Assembly (NCBI GenBank): GCA_016719535.1
Contig: JADJYX010000046.1
Span: 1-52,408, forward strand
DNA: 52,408 bases
Reading direction: 5' to 3'
Source of the DNA: Rubrivivax sp.
GTDB taxonomy: Bacteria > Pseudomonadota > Gammaproteobacteria > Burkholderiales > Burkholderiaceae_C
In this document: one piece after another, positions 6,830-15,193 of the stretch
How positions within the stretch are numbered: position 1 is the stretch's first letter
Layout of the letters: the number at the start of each line of letters is the position of its first letter
The notes under the pieces: model-generated
The model's input: only the letters and a program-made list of their open reading frames with translations
The model's database searches: none
What the model was told of the DNA's origin: nothing
Position numbers and translations under genes: made by a program

Positions 6830-9491
6830 CGTGCTGATGCACGCGCGCTCGCGCAAGCCGCTGCAGGACGCGCTCACCGCCACGCGGCTGCGCCGTGCGG
6901 TGGCCGACTGCGGCCAGGCGCTGGAGCCCAATGCCGAGGCGCACCTGCGTTCGCGCGCCCGCCTCGGTCAGCTCTACAAGCCCGAATGGCTGCAGGCCAC
7001 GCTCGAACTCGCCGGGTCATGCCATTTTTCGCTCGACGAGCTGCGCTACGAATACCCCGAGGAGATCGTGCCCGCCGGCCACACGCCCGCCAGCTGGCTG
7101 CGCCGGCTCACCGAAGAGGGCCTGCGGCGGCGCTATCCGCCGCGCGAGCCGGCGTCACCGGCCACGCCTGGTGCGCCGCCGGCGGACCCGGCACCACCGT
7201 CCGTGCGCGCCACCATCGAGCACGAACTCGCGCTCATCGCGCAGCTGCAGTACGAACCCTATTTCCTCACCGTCGCCGACCTCGTGCACTGGGCGCGCGG
7301 CCAGGGCATCCTGTGCCAGGGGCGCGGCAGCGCCGCCAATTCCGCCGTCTGCTACGCGCTCGGCGTGACCGAGGTCGACCCGGCGCGCATGGCCGTGCTG
7401 TTCGAGCGCTTCATCAGCGCCGAGCGCAACGAGCCGCCCGACATCGACATCGATTTCGAGCACCAGCGCCGCGAGGAGGTCATCCAGCATGTCTACCGCA
7501 AATACGGCCGCCACCGCGCCGCGCTCACCGGTGTCGTCATCAGCTACCGCCCGCGCAGCGCGCTGCGCGACATGGGGCGCGCGCTCGGCATCGACCTCGA
7601 CCGCATCGACGCCGTCTCCAAGGGCCAGCACTGGTTCGACGGCCGCACGGTATCGCCCGAGCGCCTGCGCGAGCACGGCTTCGACCCCGATGCGCCGCTG
7701 TGCCGGTTGTGGATGGAGCTCACCGCCACGCTGGTGGGTTTTCCGCGCCACCTGTCGCAGCACCCGGGCGGCTTCGTCATCGCGCGCGACCAGCTCGCGC
7801 GCCTGGTGCCGGTGGAAAACGCCGCGATGGAAGGCCGCAGCGTCATCCAGTGGGACAAGGACGACCTCGACGCCCTCGGCCTGCTCAAGGTCGACCTGCT
7901 GGCGCTGGGCATGCTCAGCGCCATCCGTCGGGCCCTGGATTTTGTCGCGGCCAAGCGGCAACAGCCGTTCGTGATGCAGGACGTGCCGCCCGAGGACGCG
8001 CCCACCTACGACATGCTGTGCCGCGGCGACAGCGTCGGCACCTTCCAGGTCGAGAGCCGCGCGCAGATGAGCATGCTGCCGCGCCTGCAGCCGCGCCGCT
8101 TCTACGACCTGGTGATCGAGGTCGCCATCGTGCGCCCCGGCCCCATCCAGGGCGGCATGGTCCACCCCTACCTGAAGCGCCGCAGCGGCGAGGAGCCGGT
8201 CGACTACCCCAGCGACGAGGTGCGCCAGGCGCTCGAACGCACGCTGGGCGTGCCCATCTTCCAGGAGCAGGTGATGCAGCTGGCCATCCTGGCCGCCGAT
8301 TTCACGCCGGGTGAGGCCGACCAGCTGCGCCGCGCGATGGCGGCCTGGAAGCGAAAGGGCGGCCTCGGCCCCTTCCATGAGCGCCTGGTCGGCCGCATGG
8401 TCGCCAAGGGCTATGCGCTCGACTATGCCGAGCGCATCTTCAAGCAGATCGAGGGCTTCGGCGAATATGGCTTCCCCGAGAGCCATGCCGCCAGCTTTGC
8501 GCTGCTGGTCTATGTCAGCGCCTGGCTCAAATGCCACCACCCGGATGCCTTCCTCGCCGCGCTGCTCAACAGCCAGCCGATGGGCTTCTACGCGCCGGCG
8601 CAGCTGGTGCGCGACGCGCGCGCGCATGGCGTCACCGTGTTGCCGGTCGACGTCACCCGCAGCGTGTGGACGACCGAGCTGGAAGGCGAGGGCGGGGCGC
8701 TCAGGCCGGTGCGCCTGGGCCTCGGGCGCATCAGCGGCTTCCCCGAAGACGCCGCGCAGCGCCTGCTGGCCGCGCGCGCCGAAGCGCCGTTTGCCGATGC
8801 CGAGGACCTGGCGCGCCGCGCCCGGCTCGACGCCCGCCAGCTCGGCCTGCTGGCCCAGGCCGATGCGCTGAAAGCCCTGAGCGGCCACCGCCACCGCGCC
8901 GCCTGGGCCGTGGCCGGCGTCGACACCCGCGCCACGCCGCTGCTGCACCGCACGCGCACGCACGAGGCCGATGCCGAACTGGCCGCCCCCGACACCGCGC
9001 AGGACCTGCTGGCCGACTACCGCAGCACCGGCCTGAGTCTGGCCACGCACCCGCTGGCCCTGCTGCGCGACCGGCTCGCCGCCTTCAAGGTGCAGCCGGC
9101 CGCGGTGCTGCGCGACTATCCGCACGGCCGGCTGGCGCGCGCCAGCGGGCTGGTCACGCACCGCCAGCGGCCCGAGACGGCCAAGGGCGTGGTCTTCGTG
9201 ACGCTGGAGGACGAGACCGGCGCCGTCAACGTCATCTGCTGGCCGCAGGTGGTGCAGCAGCAGCGCCGCGCGCTGCTGGCCAGCACGCTGCTCACCGTCT
9301 ACGGCATCTGGCAGCGCGAGGGCGAGGTGCGCCACCTGGTGGCGCGCCAGCTGGTCGACCACACGCCGCTGCTGCAAAGGCTGAGGCCGGACACGACCGG
9401 TCCGGTGGACCGGTCGTGCCTGCCGAAGGGCCCGAGCCCTGCGAGGGCGCGGCCCGCAGGGCTTGCTACCCGAAGCCGGAATTTCCGCTGA
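6135..9491 (+). CDS. dnaE2: Error-prone DNA polymerase DnaE2 (ImuC)
   Basis: A C-family polymerase of about 1118 residues used for damage-induced mutagenesis. The N-terminal PHP domain starts at LPGYAELACRSNFSFLTGASHPEEL; the usual metal-binding His of LHCLSNFSF is Ala here, as in a degenerate PHP. The polymerase core includes PDIDIDFEHQRREEVIQHVYRKYGR and RPGPIQGGMVHPYL, followed by the helix-hairpin-helix region (FGEYGFPESHAASFALL), an OB fold (TAKGVVFVTLEDETG) and the family-typical end SRNFR. The GTG start at 6135 is the nearest in-frame start to the conserved N-terminus but has no clear ribosome site. The usual partners imuA and imuB are absent next to it; instead it lies directly behind intI. 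No second LexA box was seen in the 5980-6135 gap, so transcription from the intI promoter is possible. Confidence 0.93.
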   Translation: MLPRPNHPPRAIAALPGYAELACRSNFSFLTGASHPEELVARAKALRYAALALADECSLGGVVRAHAEAKRLGLPLIVGATMQLAPRTDVPAAAPGPRLVLLAQSRRGYGNLSQWITVARRRAPKGQYQALMADLEGKVPNTPTLAGLPDCLALLMTAAVLPPPGADAAATAAAADPFETLFAHAVWLQTWFGAARCALALPLLLRPHDALLVDGVQRVASLTGLRIVAVGDVLMHARSRKPLQDALTATRLRRAVADCGQALEPNAEAHLRSRARLGQLYKPEWLQATLELAGSCHFSLDELRYEYPEEIVPAGHTPASWLRRLTEEGLRRRYPPREPASPATPGAPPADPAPPSVRATIEHELALIAQLQYEPYFLTVADLVHWARGQGILCQGRGSAANSAVCYALGVTEVDPARMAVLFERFISAERNEPPDIDIDFEHQRREEVIQHVYRKYGRHRAALTGVVISYRPRSALRDMGRALGIDLDRIDAVSKGQHWFDGRTVSPERLREHGFDPDAPLCRLWMELTATLVGFPRHLSQHPGGFVIARDQLARLVPVENAAMEGRSVIQWDKDDLDALGLLKVDLLALGMLSAIRRALDFVAAKRQQPFVMQDVPPEDAPTYDMLCRGDSVGTFQVESRAQMSMLPRLQPRRFYDLVIEVAIVRPGPIQGGMVHPYLKRRSGEEPVDYPSDEVRQALERTLGVPIFQEQVMQLAILAADFTPGEADQLRRAMAAWKRKGGLGPFHERLVGRMVAKGYALDYAERIFKQIEGFGEYGFPESHAASFALLVYVSAWLKCHHPDAFLAALLNSQPMGFYAPAQLVRDARAHGVTVLPVDVTRSVWTTELEGEGGALRPVRLGLGRISGFPEDAAQRLLAARAEAPFADAEDLARRARLDARQLGLLAQADALKALSGHRHRAAWAVAGVDTRATPLLHRTRTHEADAELAAPDTAQDLLADYRSTGLSLATHPLALLRDRLAAFKVQPAAVLRDYPHGRLARASGLVTHRQRPETAKGVVFVTLEDETGAVNVICWPQVVQQQRRALLASTLLTVYGIWQREGEVRHLVARQLVDHTPLLQRLRPDTTGPVDRSCLPKGPSPARARPAGLATRSRNFR
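9392..9418. repeat. Perfect 12-bp palindrome in the 3' end of dnaE2
   Basis: CACGACCGGTCC, a GGT loop, then GGACCGGTCGTG. It lies inside the variable linker just before the conserved SRNFR end of dnaE2, so the frame is kept. No T-tract follows, so it is not a classical terminator. It may be a small inserted palindromic repeat. Confidence 0.6.
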
Positions 9492-9529
9492 CCCCGGCCG
9501 GCGCTGGCCGCCACGCCACAATCGACGCC

Positions 9530-10237
9530 ATGCAACCCGTGATCGAATACCGGCCGGCCCAGGGGCGCCCCGAGCAGCTGGTGCTGCTCTTCCACGGCTG
9601 GGCGCAGGACGCCGCCGCACTGGCGCCGCTGGCCGATGCGCTGCACCGCGAATTTCCGCAATCGGCGGTGCTGGTGCCCGAATCGCCCACGCCCGCCGAC
9701 GGTGGCCGCCGCGGCCGCATGTGGTATTCGATCGAAGGCCTGGCCGAGGACCTGACGCTGTGGCCGGCGCGCGTGGCCGAGCAGCTCGACCGGCTGGCGC
9801 CCTGGGTGCGCGCACAGCAGCAGCGCCTGGGCGTAGCGGAAGCCGCCACCTGCCTGGGCGGCTTCTCGCAGGGTGCGCTGCTGGCGCTGGAACTGGTGGC
9901 GCGGCACGACGGCATCGCCGGCCGCGTGCTGGCCTTCGGCGGGCGCTTCTGCACGCTGCCGCCAGCCGCGCCGCAACTCACCACGCTGCACTTCCTGCAC
10001 GGCCAGGACGACACCATCTTCCCGGTCGCCGAGGTGCAGCGCGCGCTCGAGCACCTGGGCGCGCACCATGGCGACGCCACCGTCGACATCGCGCATGGCG
10101 TCGGCCACCAGCTGCACCCGGCACTGATCGAGCGGGCGCTGTTCCGCCTGCGCAACCACATCCCGCTGCGCACCTGGCAGGCGGCGCTGGGCGCGGCCCG
10201 CGCCGCGCGCGCAGCCGGCTCCTGCGACGACGACTGA
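9530..10237 (+). CDS. ypfH: Alpha/beta-hydrolase, phospholipase/carboxylesterase family (YpfH-like)
   Basis: A 235-residue cytosolic serine hydrolase. Motifs: LVLLFHGWAQDA near the N-terminus (oxyanion region), GGFSQGALLALEL as nucleophile elbow with Ser in GFSQG, HGQDDTIFPV holding the acid Asp, and GVGHQLHP with the catalytic His. This order and the length fit the carboxylesterase/YpfH group. The ATG at 9530 begins 39 bases after dnaE2 and is in a different frame. Natural substrate is unknown; short-chain esters are typical for the family. The C-terminal 20 residues are Ala/Arg-rich and probably disordered. Confidence 0.85.
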   Translation: MQPVIEYRPAQGRPEQLVLLFHGWAQDAAALAPLADALHREFPQSAVLVPESPTPADGGRRGRMWYSIEGLAEDLTLWPARVAEQLDRLAPWVRAQQQRLGVAEAATCLGGFSQGALLALELVARHDGIAGRVLAFGGRFCTLPPAAPQLTTLHFLHGQDDTIFPVAEVQRALEHLGAHHGDATVDIAHGVGHQLHPALIERALFRLRNHIPLRTWQAALGAARAARAAGSCDDD

Positions 10238-10262
10238 TCCAAGATCCCATCCGCCACCGCCG

Positions 10263-11051
10263 ATGCTCTACCTGATCTCCCCGGCCAAGAGCCTGGACTA
10301 CGACACCCCGGTGCCCGCGCCCGTGCGCCGCCGCGCCACCGAGCCGCTGTTCGTCGATGCGGCCGCCGAATTGATCGCGGTGCTGCAGCGCAAGACCCCG
10401 GCCGAGGTCGCCACGCTGATGGACCTGTCGGACCCGCTGGCGCTGCTCAATGTCGGCCGTTATGCCGCCTGGCAGCCGCAGGCCGACGAGTCCAGCAGCA
10501 AGCCCGCCGTGCTGGCCTTCGACGGCGATGTCTACGACGGCCTGCAGGCGCGCACGCTGAAGACCGCCGACCTCGACTGGGCGCAGCAGCACCTGGTGAT
10601 CCTGTCGGGCCTGTACGGCGTGCTGCGGCCGCTCGACCGCCTGCAGCCCTACCGGCTGGAGATGGGCACCGCACTGCGCACGCCACGCGGCAAGGACCTG
10701 TATGCCTTCTGGGGCGACCGCATCGCCGCGCACCTGAACGAGCGCCTGGCCACGCAGCGCAGCCGGGTGGTGATCAACCTCGCCTCGGTCGAATACGCCC
10801 GCGCCGCGCTGCGGCCGGTGCTGCAGGCGCGCGTGATCGACTGCGTGTTCGAGGACTGGAAGGACGGCCGCTACAAGATCATCAGCTTCTTCGCCAAGCG
10901 CGCGCGCGGGCTGATGGCGCGCTGGGCGATCGAACACCGTGTCGACAGCCCGGGCAAGCTGGCGCAGTTCCAGGCCGATGGCTATGCCTTCGATGCCGAG
11001 GCGTCGACGCCCGACCGCCTCGTCTTCCGGCGCCGGGTGGCTGCCGATTGA
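10263..11051 (+). CDS. yaaA: Peroxide stress protein YaaA (DUF328)
   Basis: A 262-residue protein of the YaaA/UPF0246 family, which in E. coli lowers intracellular iron and limits oxidative DNA damage during peroxide stress. It begins MLYLISPAKSLDY, the family signature, followed by LAFDGDVYDGL, the central LSGLYGVLRPLDRLQPYRLEMGT and a C-terminal FFAKRARGLMARW. Length is typical. It begins 25 bases after the esterase and could be cotranscribed with it. Confidence 0.93.
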   Translation: MLYLISPAKSLDYDTPVPAPVRRRATEPLFVDAAAELIAVLQRKTPAEVATLMDLSDPLALLNVGRYAAWQPQADESSSKPAVLAFDGDVYDGLQARTLKTADLDWAQQHLVILSGLYGVLRPLDRLQPYRLEMGTALRTPRGKDLYAFWGDRIAAHLNERLATQRSRVVINLASVEYARAALRPVLQARVIDCVFEDWKDGRYKIISFFAKRARGLMARWAIEHRVDSPGKLAQFQADGYAFDAEASTPDRLVFRRRVAAD

Positions 11052-11118
11052 CGGCCGGCCTGCCGGCGGCCTCTACTGCACGATCCGACAACCATCACCC
11101 CCCACAGGAGCAGCCAAC

Positions 11119-11811
11119 ATGGGAACCACGATCGATTTCAAGCGCCCCGACGGCCAGTCGGTGGCCGGCTACCTGGCCGAGCCGGCCGACGCCCAGGGCG
11201 CGCCGGCGGTCGTCGTCATCCAGGAATGGTGGGGCCTGAACGACCAGATCCGCGGCGTCGCCGACCGCCTGGCGCAGGCCGGCTACCGCGCGCTGGTGCC
11301 CGACCTCTACCGCGGCAAATGCGCGCTCGAGGCCGAGGAAGCGCACCACCTGATGACGGGCCTGGATTTCGGCCAGGCGGCGTCGCAGGACATCCGCGGC
11401 GCGGTGCAGCATCTGAAGCAGCGCTCGGCCAAGGTCGGCGTCACCGGCTTCTGCATGGGCGGCGCGCTGACCATCCTGTCGTCGACGATGGTGCCCGAGA
11501 TGGACGCCGGCGTCGTCTGGTACGGCATGCCGCCGCTGGAGTATGTCGACGCCACGAAGATCAAGGCGCCGCTGCTGGCGCACTGGGCGACGCAGGACGG
11601 CGCCTTCCCGATCGAGGGCGTGGACGCGCTGGAAGAAAAGTTCAAGGCCGCCGGCGTGGCTTACGCCGGTCACCGCTACCTGGCGCACCACGCCTTCGCC
11701 AACGAGACGGCGCAGGGCCGCAACCGCATCGCCATCACCCAGTACGACGCCGCCTGGGCGCAGGTGGCCTGGGACCGCACGCTGCGCTTCTTCGGGCGGC
11801 AGCTCGGCTGA
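11119..11811 (+). CDS. Dienelactone hydrolase family protein
   Basis: A 230-residue alpha/beta-hydrolase. VVVIQEWWGLNDQIRGVADRLAQAGYRALVPDLYRG is the hallmark of the family, the nucleophile elbow is GFCMGG with Cys as nucleophile, and the acid and His parts are WATQDGAFPIEG and YLAHHAF. The ATG at 11119 has CAGGAG ten bases upstream. Family members open dienelactones in chloroaromatic breakdown, but many chromosomal members, as probably here, have unknown substrates. No aromatic pathway genes are adjacent. Confidence 0.9.
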   Translation: MGTTIDFKRPDGQSVAGYLAEPADAQGAPAVVVIQEWWGLNDQIRGVADRLAQAGYRALVPDLYRGKCALEAEEAHHLMTGLDFGQAASQDIRGAVQHLKQRSAKVGVTGFCMGGALTILSSTMVPEMDAGVVWYGMPPLEYVDATKIKAPLLAHWATQDGAFPIEGVDALEEKFKAAGVAYAGHRYLAHHAFANETAQGRNRIAITQYDAAWAQVAWDRTLRFFGRQLG

Positions 11812-12411
11812 GCAGGCACACGCCGGCTGCACCGCCGACACCACCGCGGCCATCAACCGGCGGTCGCCGACGGATCGCGCAAGGCCTGGGCCGGCAGGTC
11901 GGGGTGGTGGACCAGGTTGTGCGGCTGGCGCAGCAGTTCTTCGCGGGTGCAGCCGCCTGGCGCCATATATGTCGGGCGGCGGCAGATGATGGGGCCCTTG
12001 GCATCCGCGGTCGGGCGCCGCTTCGCGGCGGCGGGCCAGGTGTCTTCGCCGCCCGCGTGGATGCCGTTGCGGGCGGCGCCGGCGGGTGGTCGACGTCCGG
12101 CCCCAGCGGTGCAATCCCCTTGCCGTGACCGCGGCTGCGGCAGCGTTGTGGCGAAATGTCGTCAGCAGGCTTCGACAAGCCCCCCGACATGCCGCCGGGC
12201 CTGTCGCGAGATGTCGGGACTTCTTGCATCATTCAGCGCAGGGCCGGCACGGTCGCGGAGGGCGCGACCGGAACAGCGCGGTCGATGCGCCTTTGATGCC
12301 GGTACCTCGGCGTGCGCATCGGCTGCACACTGGCCGCCTGCACGCGCAGTGATCGGCGGGCGCTGGTACCCGGATCCCGGGGGACCGCCGGCAACAACGA
12401 AGGAAGTATTC
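11812..12411. other. 600-base gap between genes with a decayed PAS fragment
   Basis: No intact gene is seen. The left part (11853-12005) holds the PAS remnant listed separately. The right part, about 12010-12400, shows no protein similarity in any frame. AAGGAAG (12401-12407) just before 12412 is the ribosome site of the next gene. Confidence 0.6.
11853..12005 (-). pseudogene. Remnant of an aerotaxis-type PAS domain
   Basis: The minus strand reads about 50 codons beginning DAKGPIICRRPTYMAPGGCT and continuing through REELLRQPHNLVHHPDLPAQAL to a TGA (11853-11855). This matches the Aer-type PAS pattern (D-KG-I...SG-SREEL-GQPHN-VRHPDMP) closely enough to be recognised, but the start of the domain, including its usual first strand, is missing and the protein stops early. 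It looks like the residue of a PAS-containing receptor or signalling gene. Confidence 0.55.
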
Positions 12412-13050
12412 ATGACGCGTCTGTATCTGCTCGACGACCACACCATCGTCCGCGAAGGCCTGCGCGCAGTGCTAGAGGCCAGCGGCATGACGGTCGTCGG
12501 CGAATCCGGCAACGTGACCGAGGCCATGGCCGACATCGTGCGGCTGGTGCCCGACGTCGTGCTGCTCGATCTCGGCCTGCCCGACCGCTCGGGTCTGGAC
12601 CTGCTGTCGCAACTGGCTGGCCGTGGCCTGCCGACACGGGTGCTGGTGCTCACCGTCTCCGACCGGCCCTGGCACGTGGCCGAAGCCACGCGGCTGGGTG
12701 CCGCGGGCTATGTGCTCAAGGGCGCCTCCGGCGACGAGGTGGTCAAGGCCATCAACGACGTGCTGCATGGTCGCACCCACTTCACCGGCGCCGTGGCTGC
12801 GCGGGCCGTCGAGGCCGCCAGCGGCCAGGCGCCCGACCCGATGGCCGCGCTGTCGACGCGCGAACGCCAGATCATGCGCATGGTCGTCTCCGGCATGTCG
12901 AGCGCGGCGATCGGCACCGAACTGCACCTGTCGCCGAAGACGGTGGACACCTACCGCAGCCGGCTGATGGCCAAGCTGGGCGTGCACGACCTGGCCAACC
13001 TCGTGCGCGTGGCCGTGCGCCTGGGCGTGATCGACAGCGACAACGGCTGA
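12412..13050 (+). CDS. LuxR-family DNA-binding response regulator
   Basis: A 212-residue NarL/FixJ-type regulator. The receiver domain spans residues 1-120 with acidic pocket D8/D9 (YLLDDH), phospho-acceptor D53 (VVLLDLGLPDRSG), T/S in LVLTVSD and K in GYVLKGASGDEV. The C-terminal LuxR helix-turn-helix spans about 145-205 (LSTRERQIMRMVVSGMSSAAIG...LSPKTVDTYRSRLMAKL). ATG 12412 has AAGGAAG upstream. The next gene starts two bases after its stop, so the pair is probably one operon. No sensor kinase is adjacent. Confidence 0.92.
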   Translation: MTRLYLLDDHTIVREGLRAVLEASGMTVVGESGNVTEAMADIVRLVPDVVLLDLGLPDRSGLDLLSQLAGRGLPTRVLVLTVSDRPWHVAEATRLGAAGYVLKGASGDEVVKAINDVLHGRTHFTGAVAARAVEAASGQAPDPMAALSTRERQIMRMVVSGMSSAAIGTELHLSPKTVDTYRSRLMAKLGVHDLANLVRVAVRLGVIDSDNG

Positions 13051-13052
13051 CC

Positions 13053-14222
13053 GTGGTGCTGATCCTGCTCGACGCCAGCGGCGTCGTCAGCGGCCTGGCC
13101 AGCGGCGTCGTCAGCGGCCGCGGCGCCGAGGCGGATGCCGGCCCGCCCTTGCTGGGTGCACCGGCCATCGGCAGCTCGCTGGCCGACCGCTGGCAGCGCC
13201 TGGCCGCGCAAGGCGATGCCGCCGCCGCGGCGCTGCACCGCGGGCTGCTCGCCCTGCTCGGCGGGCAGTCGACCGCGTTCGAGCACCGCGAGGGCGACTG
13301 GCGCCTGCGCCTGCAGGCCTGCCATCCGGGCAGCGCCGTGGCCGCCGTGCTGGTGGTCGATCGGCTGCCCGATCGGGTGGATGGGCGTCCGGACCACCTC
13401 AGCGCCGACCGCATGGCCGACCGCATGGCCGAGCAGTTGCGCCGGCGCCATGCCGGTCGCCGCGTGCTGCTGGCCGAGGACGACGACGTCATCCAGCACG
13501 CGATGGTGCAGCTGCTGTCGGCAGCCGGCCTCGAGGTCGACACCGCCGACGATGGCCTCGAGGCGGTCGAGCGCGCCTGCCGCAGCACCCCGGCGCTCAT
13601 CGTGCTCGACCTGCGCATGCCGCGCCTGGACGGCATCGCCGCCGCGCGCACGCTGCGCACCCTGCCGGGCCTGCAGGCGACGCCGATCCTGGCCGTCAGT
13701 GCCCACGCCGGCGACGAAGACCGCCAGGCCTGCCGCGCCGTCGGCGTGAACGACGTGCTGGCCAAGCCGGTCGACGTGGCGCGGCTTTATGAGCGGCTGC
13801 TGCACTGGCTGGACGCCCATCCGGCAGCCGCCCCTGCCGGCACGCCGCCCATTGACGCCGCGCTGGTGCCGCTGCTGGGCGTCGACGGCATCGATGCGGC
13901 AGCCGGCCTGGCCGCGATCGGCGGCAGGCCCGCGGTCTACCGGCGCCTGCTGCGGGTCTTTGTCGACACCCACGCCGGCGACGGCCAGCGCCTGTTGCAG
14001 CAGGTGCAGCGGGGCGACGCCGCCGCGGCCGCTGCGCTCGCCCACCGGCTGCGGGGCAGTGCGGCCACGCTGGGCCTCATCGACGTCGAGACCGCCGCGG
14101 CCGCGCTCGAAGGCGCCATCGACGACGCCGCCGATCCCGCCGCGCTGCCGCTGCTGGCGCAGGCGGTGGTGGCCACGCTGGCCGATGCACTGGCCCACCT
14201 GCAGGCCGCCCTCCTGCCCTGA
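13053..14222 (+). CDS. Receiver-HPt phosphorelay protein
   Basis: A 389-residue protein with three parts. Residues 1-110 resemble a worn PAS-like module (ILLDASGVVSG...) of uncertain identity. Residues 136-253 form a receiver domain (RRVLLAEDDDVIQ, D186 in LIVLDLRMPRLDG, K239 in VLAKPVD). Residues about 270-389 form a histidine phosphotransfer domain with H331 in ALAHRLRGSAATLGL. The GTG start at 13053 follows the upstream regulator by two bases. A kinase catalytic domain is absent, so it presumably relays phosphate between an unlinked kinase and the neighbouring LuxR-type regulator. Codons 7-23 contain a short in-frame DNA duplication (ASGVVSGLASGVVSG). Confidence 0.88.
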   Translation: MVLILLDASGVVSGLASGVVSGRGAEADAGPPLLGAPAIGSSLADRWQRLAAQGDAAAAALHRGLLALLGGQSTAFEHREGDWRLRLQACHPGSAVAAVLVVDRLPDRVDGRPDHLSADRMADRMAEQLRRRHAGRRVLLAEDDDVIQHAMVQLLSAAGLEVDTADDGLEAVERACRSTPALIVLDLRMPRLDGIAAARTLRTLPGLQATPILAVSAHAGDEDRQACRAVGVNDVLAKPVDVARLYERLLHWLDAHPAAAPAGTPPIDAALVPLLGVDGIDAAAGLAAIGGRPAVYRRLLRVFVDTHAGDGQRLLQQVQRGDAAAAAALAHRLRGSAATLGLIDVETAAAALEGAIDDAADPAALPLLAQAVVATLADALAHLQAALLP

Positions 14223-14323
14223 CCTGGCGGTGACCTTGCCTGGGTCGCCGCCGCTGCTGCTCTGCCAGAATCCGGACGTGCAGGCCACGTGGGCCCTGGA
14301 TCGTTGCAGTACCGCTTGCCGGC

Positions 14324-15181
14324 ATGGCCGAACCGATCATCACCCCCGAACTGCGACGCTGGGTCGTCGCTCAGGCCGAAGCCGGGCGCCGCCCCGAGGA
14401 CGTCGTTGCCGCCATGCGCGCCAGCGGCTGGCCCGAGGCCGACGCGATGGCGGCGATGGCGCGCGTGCTGGCCGACCGGCTCGACCCGATGGCCGCCGAA
14501 CGCCGCACCGCCGCCGAACCCGCCGGGCCGATGCCCGAACCCGACCTGTCGCAGTCGCCGCCGTTGCTGGTCATCGAGGGGCACCCGGTGCAGGTGCTGG
14601 CCACGCTGAAGCGACCGCGCGTGCTGGTCTTCGGCGGGTTGCTGACGGCAGCCGAATGCGACGCCCTGGTCGAACTGGCGCGGCCGCGGCTGCTGCGCAG
14701 CGAGACCGTCGACACGGCCACCGGTGGCAGCGAGGTCAACGCTGCCCGCACCAGCGACGGCATGTTCTTCGCCCGCGGCGAGACCGAGCTGATCGCGCGC
14801 ATCGAGCGCCGCATCGCCGCGCTGCTGCGCTGGCCGGTCGAGCGCGGCGAGGGCCTGCAGGTGCTGCGTTACCGGCCCGGTGCCGAATACCGGCCGCACC
14901 ACGACTATTTCGACCCCGGGCAGCCCGGCACCGCGGCGGTGCTGGCACGCGGCGGCCAGCGCCTGGCCACGCTGGTGATGTACCTCGACACGCCGGCCGG
15001 CGGCGGCGCCACCAGCTTCCCCGACATCGGCCTCGAGGTCGCGCCGGTCAAGGGCCATGCGGTCTTCTTCAGCTACGACCGCCCGCACGCCTCGACGCGC
15101 ACGCTGCATGGCGGCGCGCCGGTGCTCGCCGGCGAAAAATGGGTGGCCACCAAGTGGCTGCGCGAGCGGCGCTTCGACTGA
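14324..15181 (+). CDS. 2-oxoglutarate/Fe(II) oxygenase, prolyl 4-hydroxylase type
   Basis: A 285-residue protein. The C-terminal P4Hc fold (about 95-283) carries the iron ligands H192 and D194 (YRPHHDYFDP) and H262 (LHGGAPVLAGEKW), with K272 positioned to bind 2-oxoglutarate. The N-terminal 60 residues (ITPELRRWVVAQAEAGRRPEDVVAAMRASGW) form a helical module found ahead of bacterial P4H domains. Such enzymes hydroxylate prolyl residues of proteins; the bacterial target is not determinable here. The gene is preceded by about 100 non-coding bases and is probably transcribed alone. Confidence 0.9.
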   Translation: MAEPIITPELRRWVVAQAEAGRRPEDVVAAMRASGWPEADAMAAMARVLADRLDPMAAERRTAAEPAGPMPEPDLSQSPPLLVIEGHPVQVLATLKRPRVLVFGGLLTAAECDALVELARPRLLRSETVDTATGGSEVNAARTSDGMFFARGETELIARIERRIAALLRWPVERGEGLQVLRYRPGAEYRPHHDYFDPGQPGTAAVLARGGQRLATLVMYLDTPAGGGATSFPDIGLEVAPVKGHAVFFSYDRPHASTRTLHGGAPVLAGEKWVATKWLRERRFD

Positions 15182-15193
15182 CGGACGGCCGGT

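Noticed and set aside
7155..9815. An 886-codon minus-strand frame opposite dnaE2
   Set aside because: It is a shadow of the high-GC dnaE2 codon pattern; DnaE2 motifs are continuous on the plus strand.
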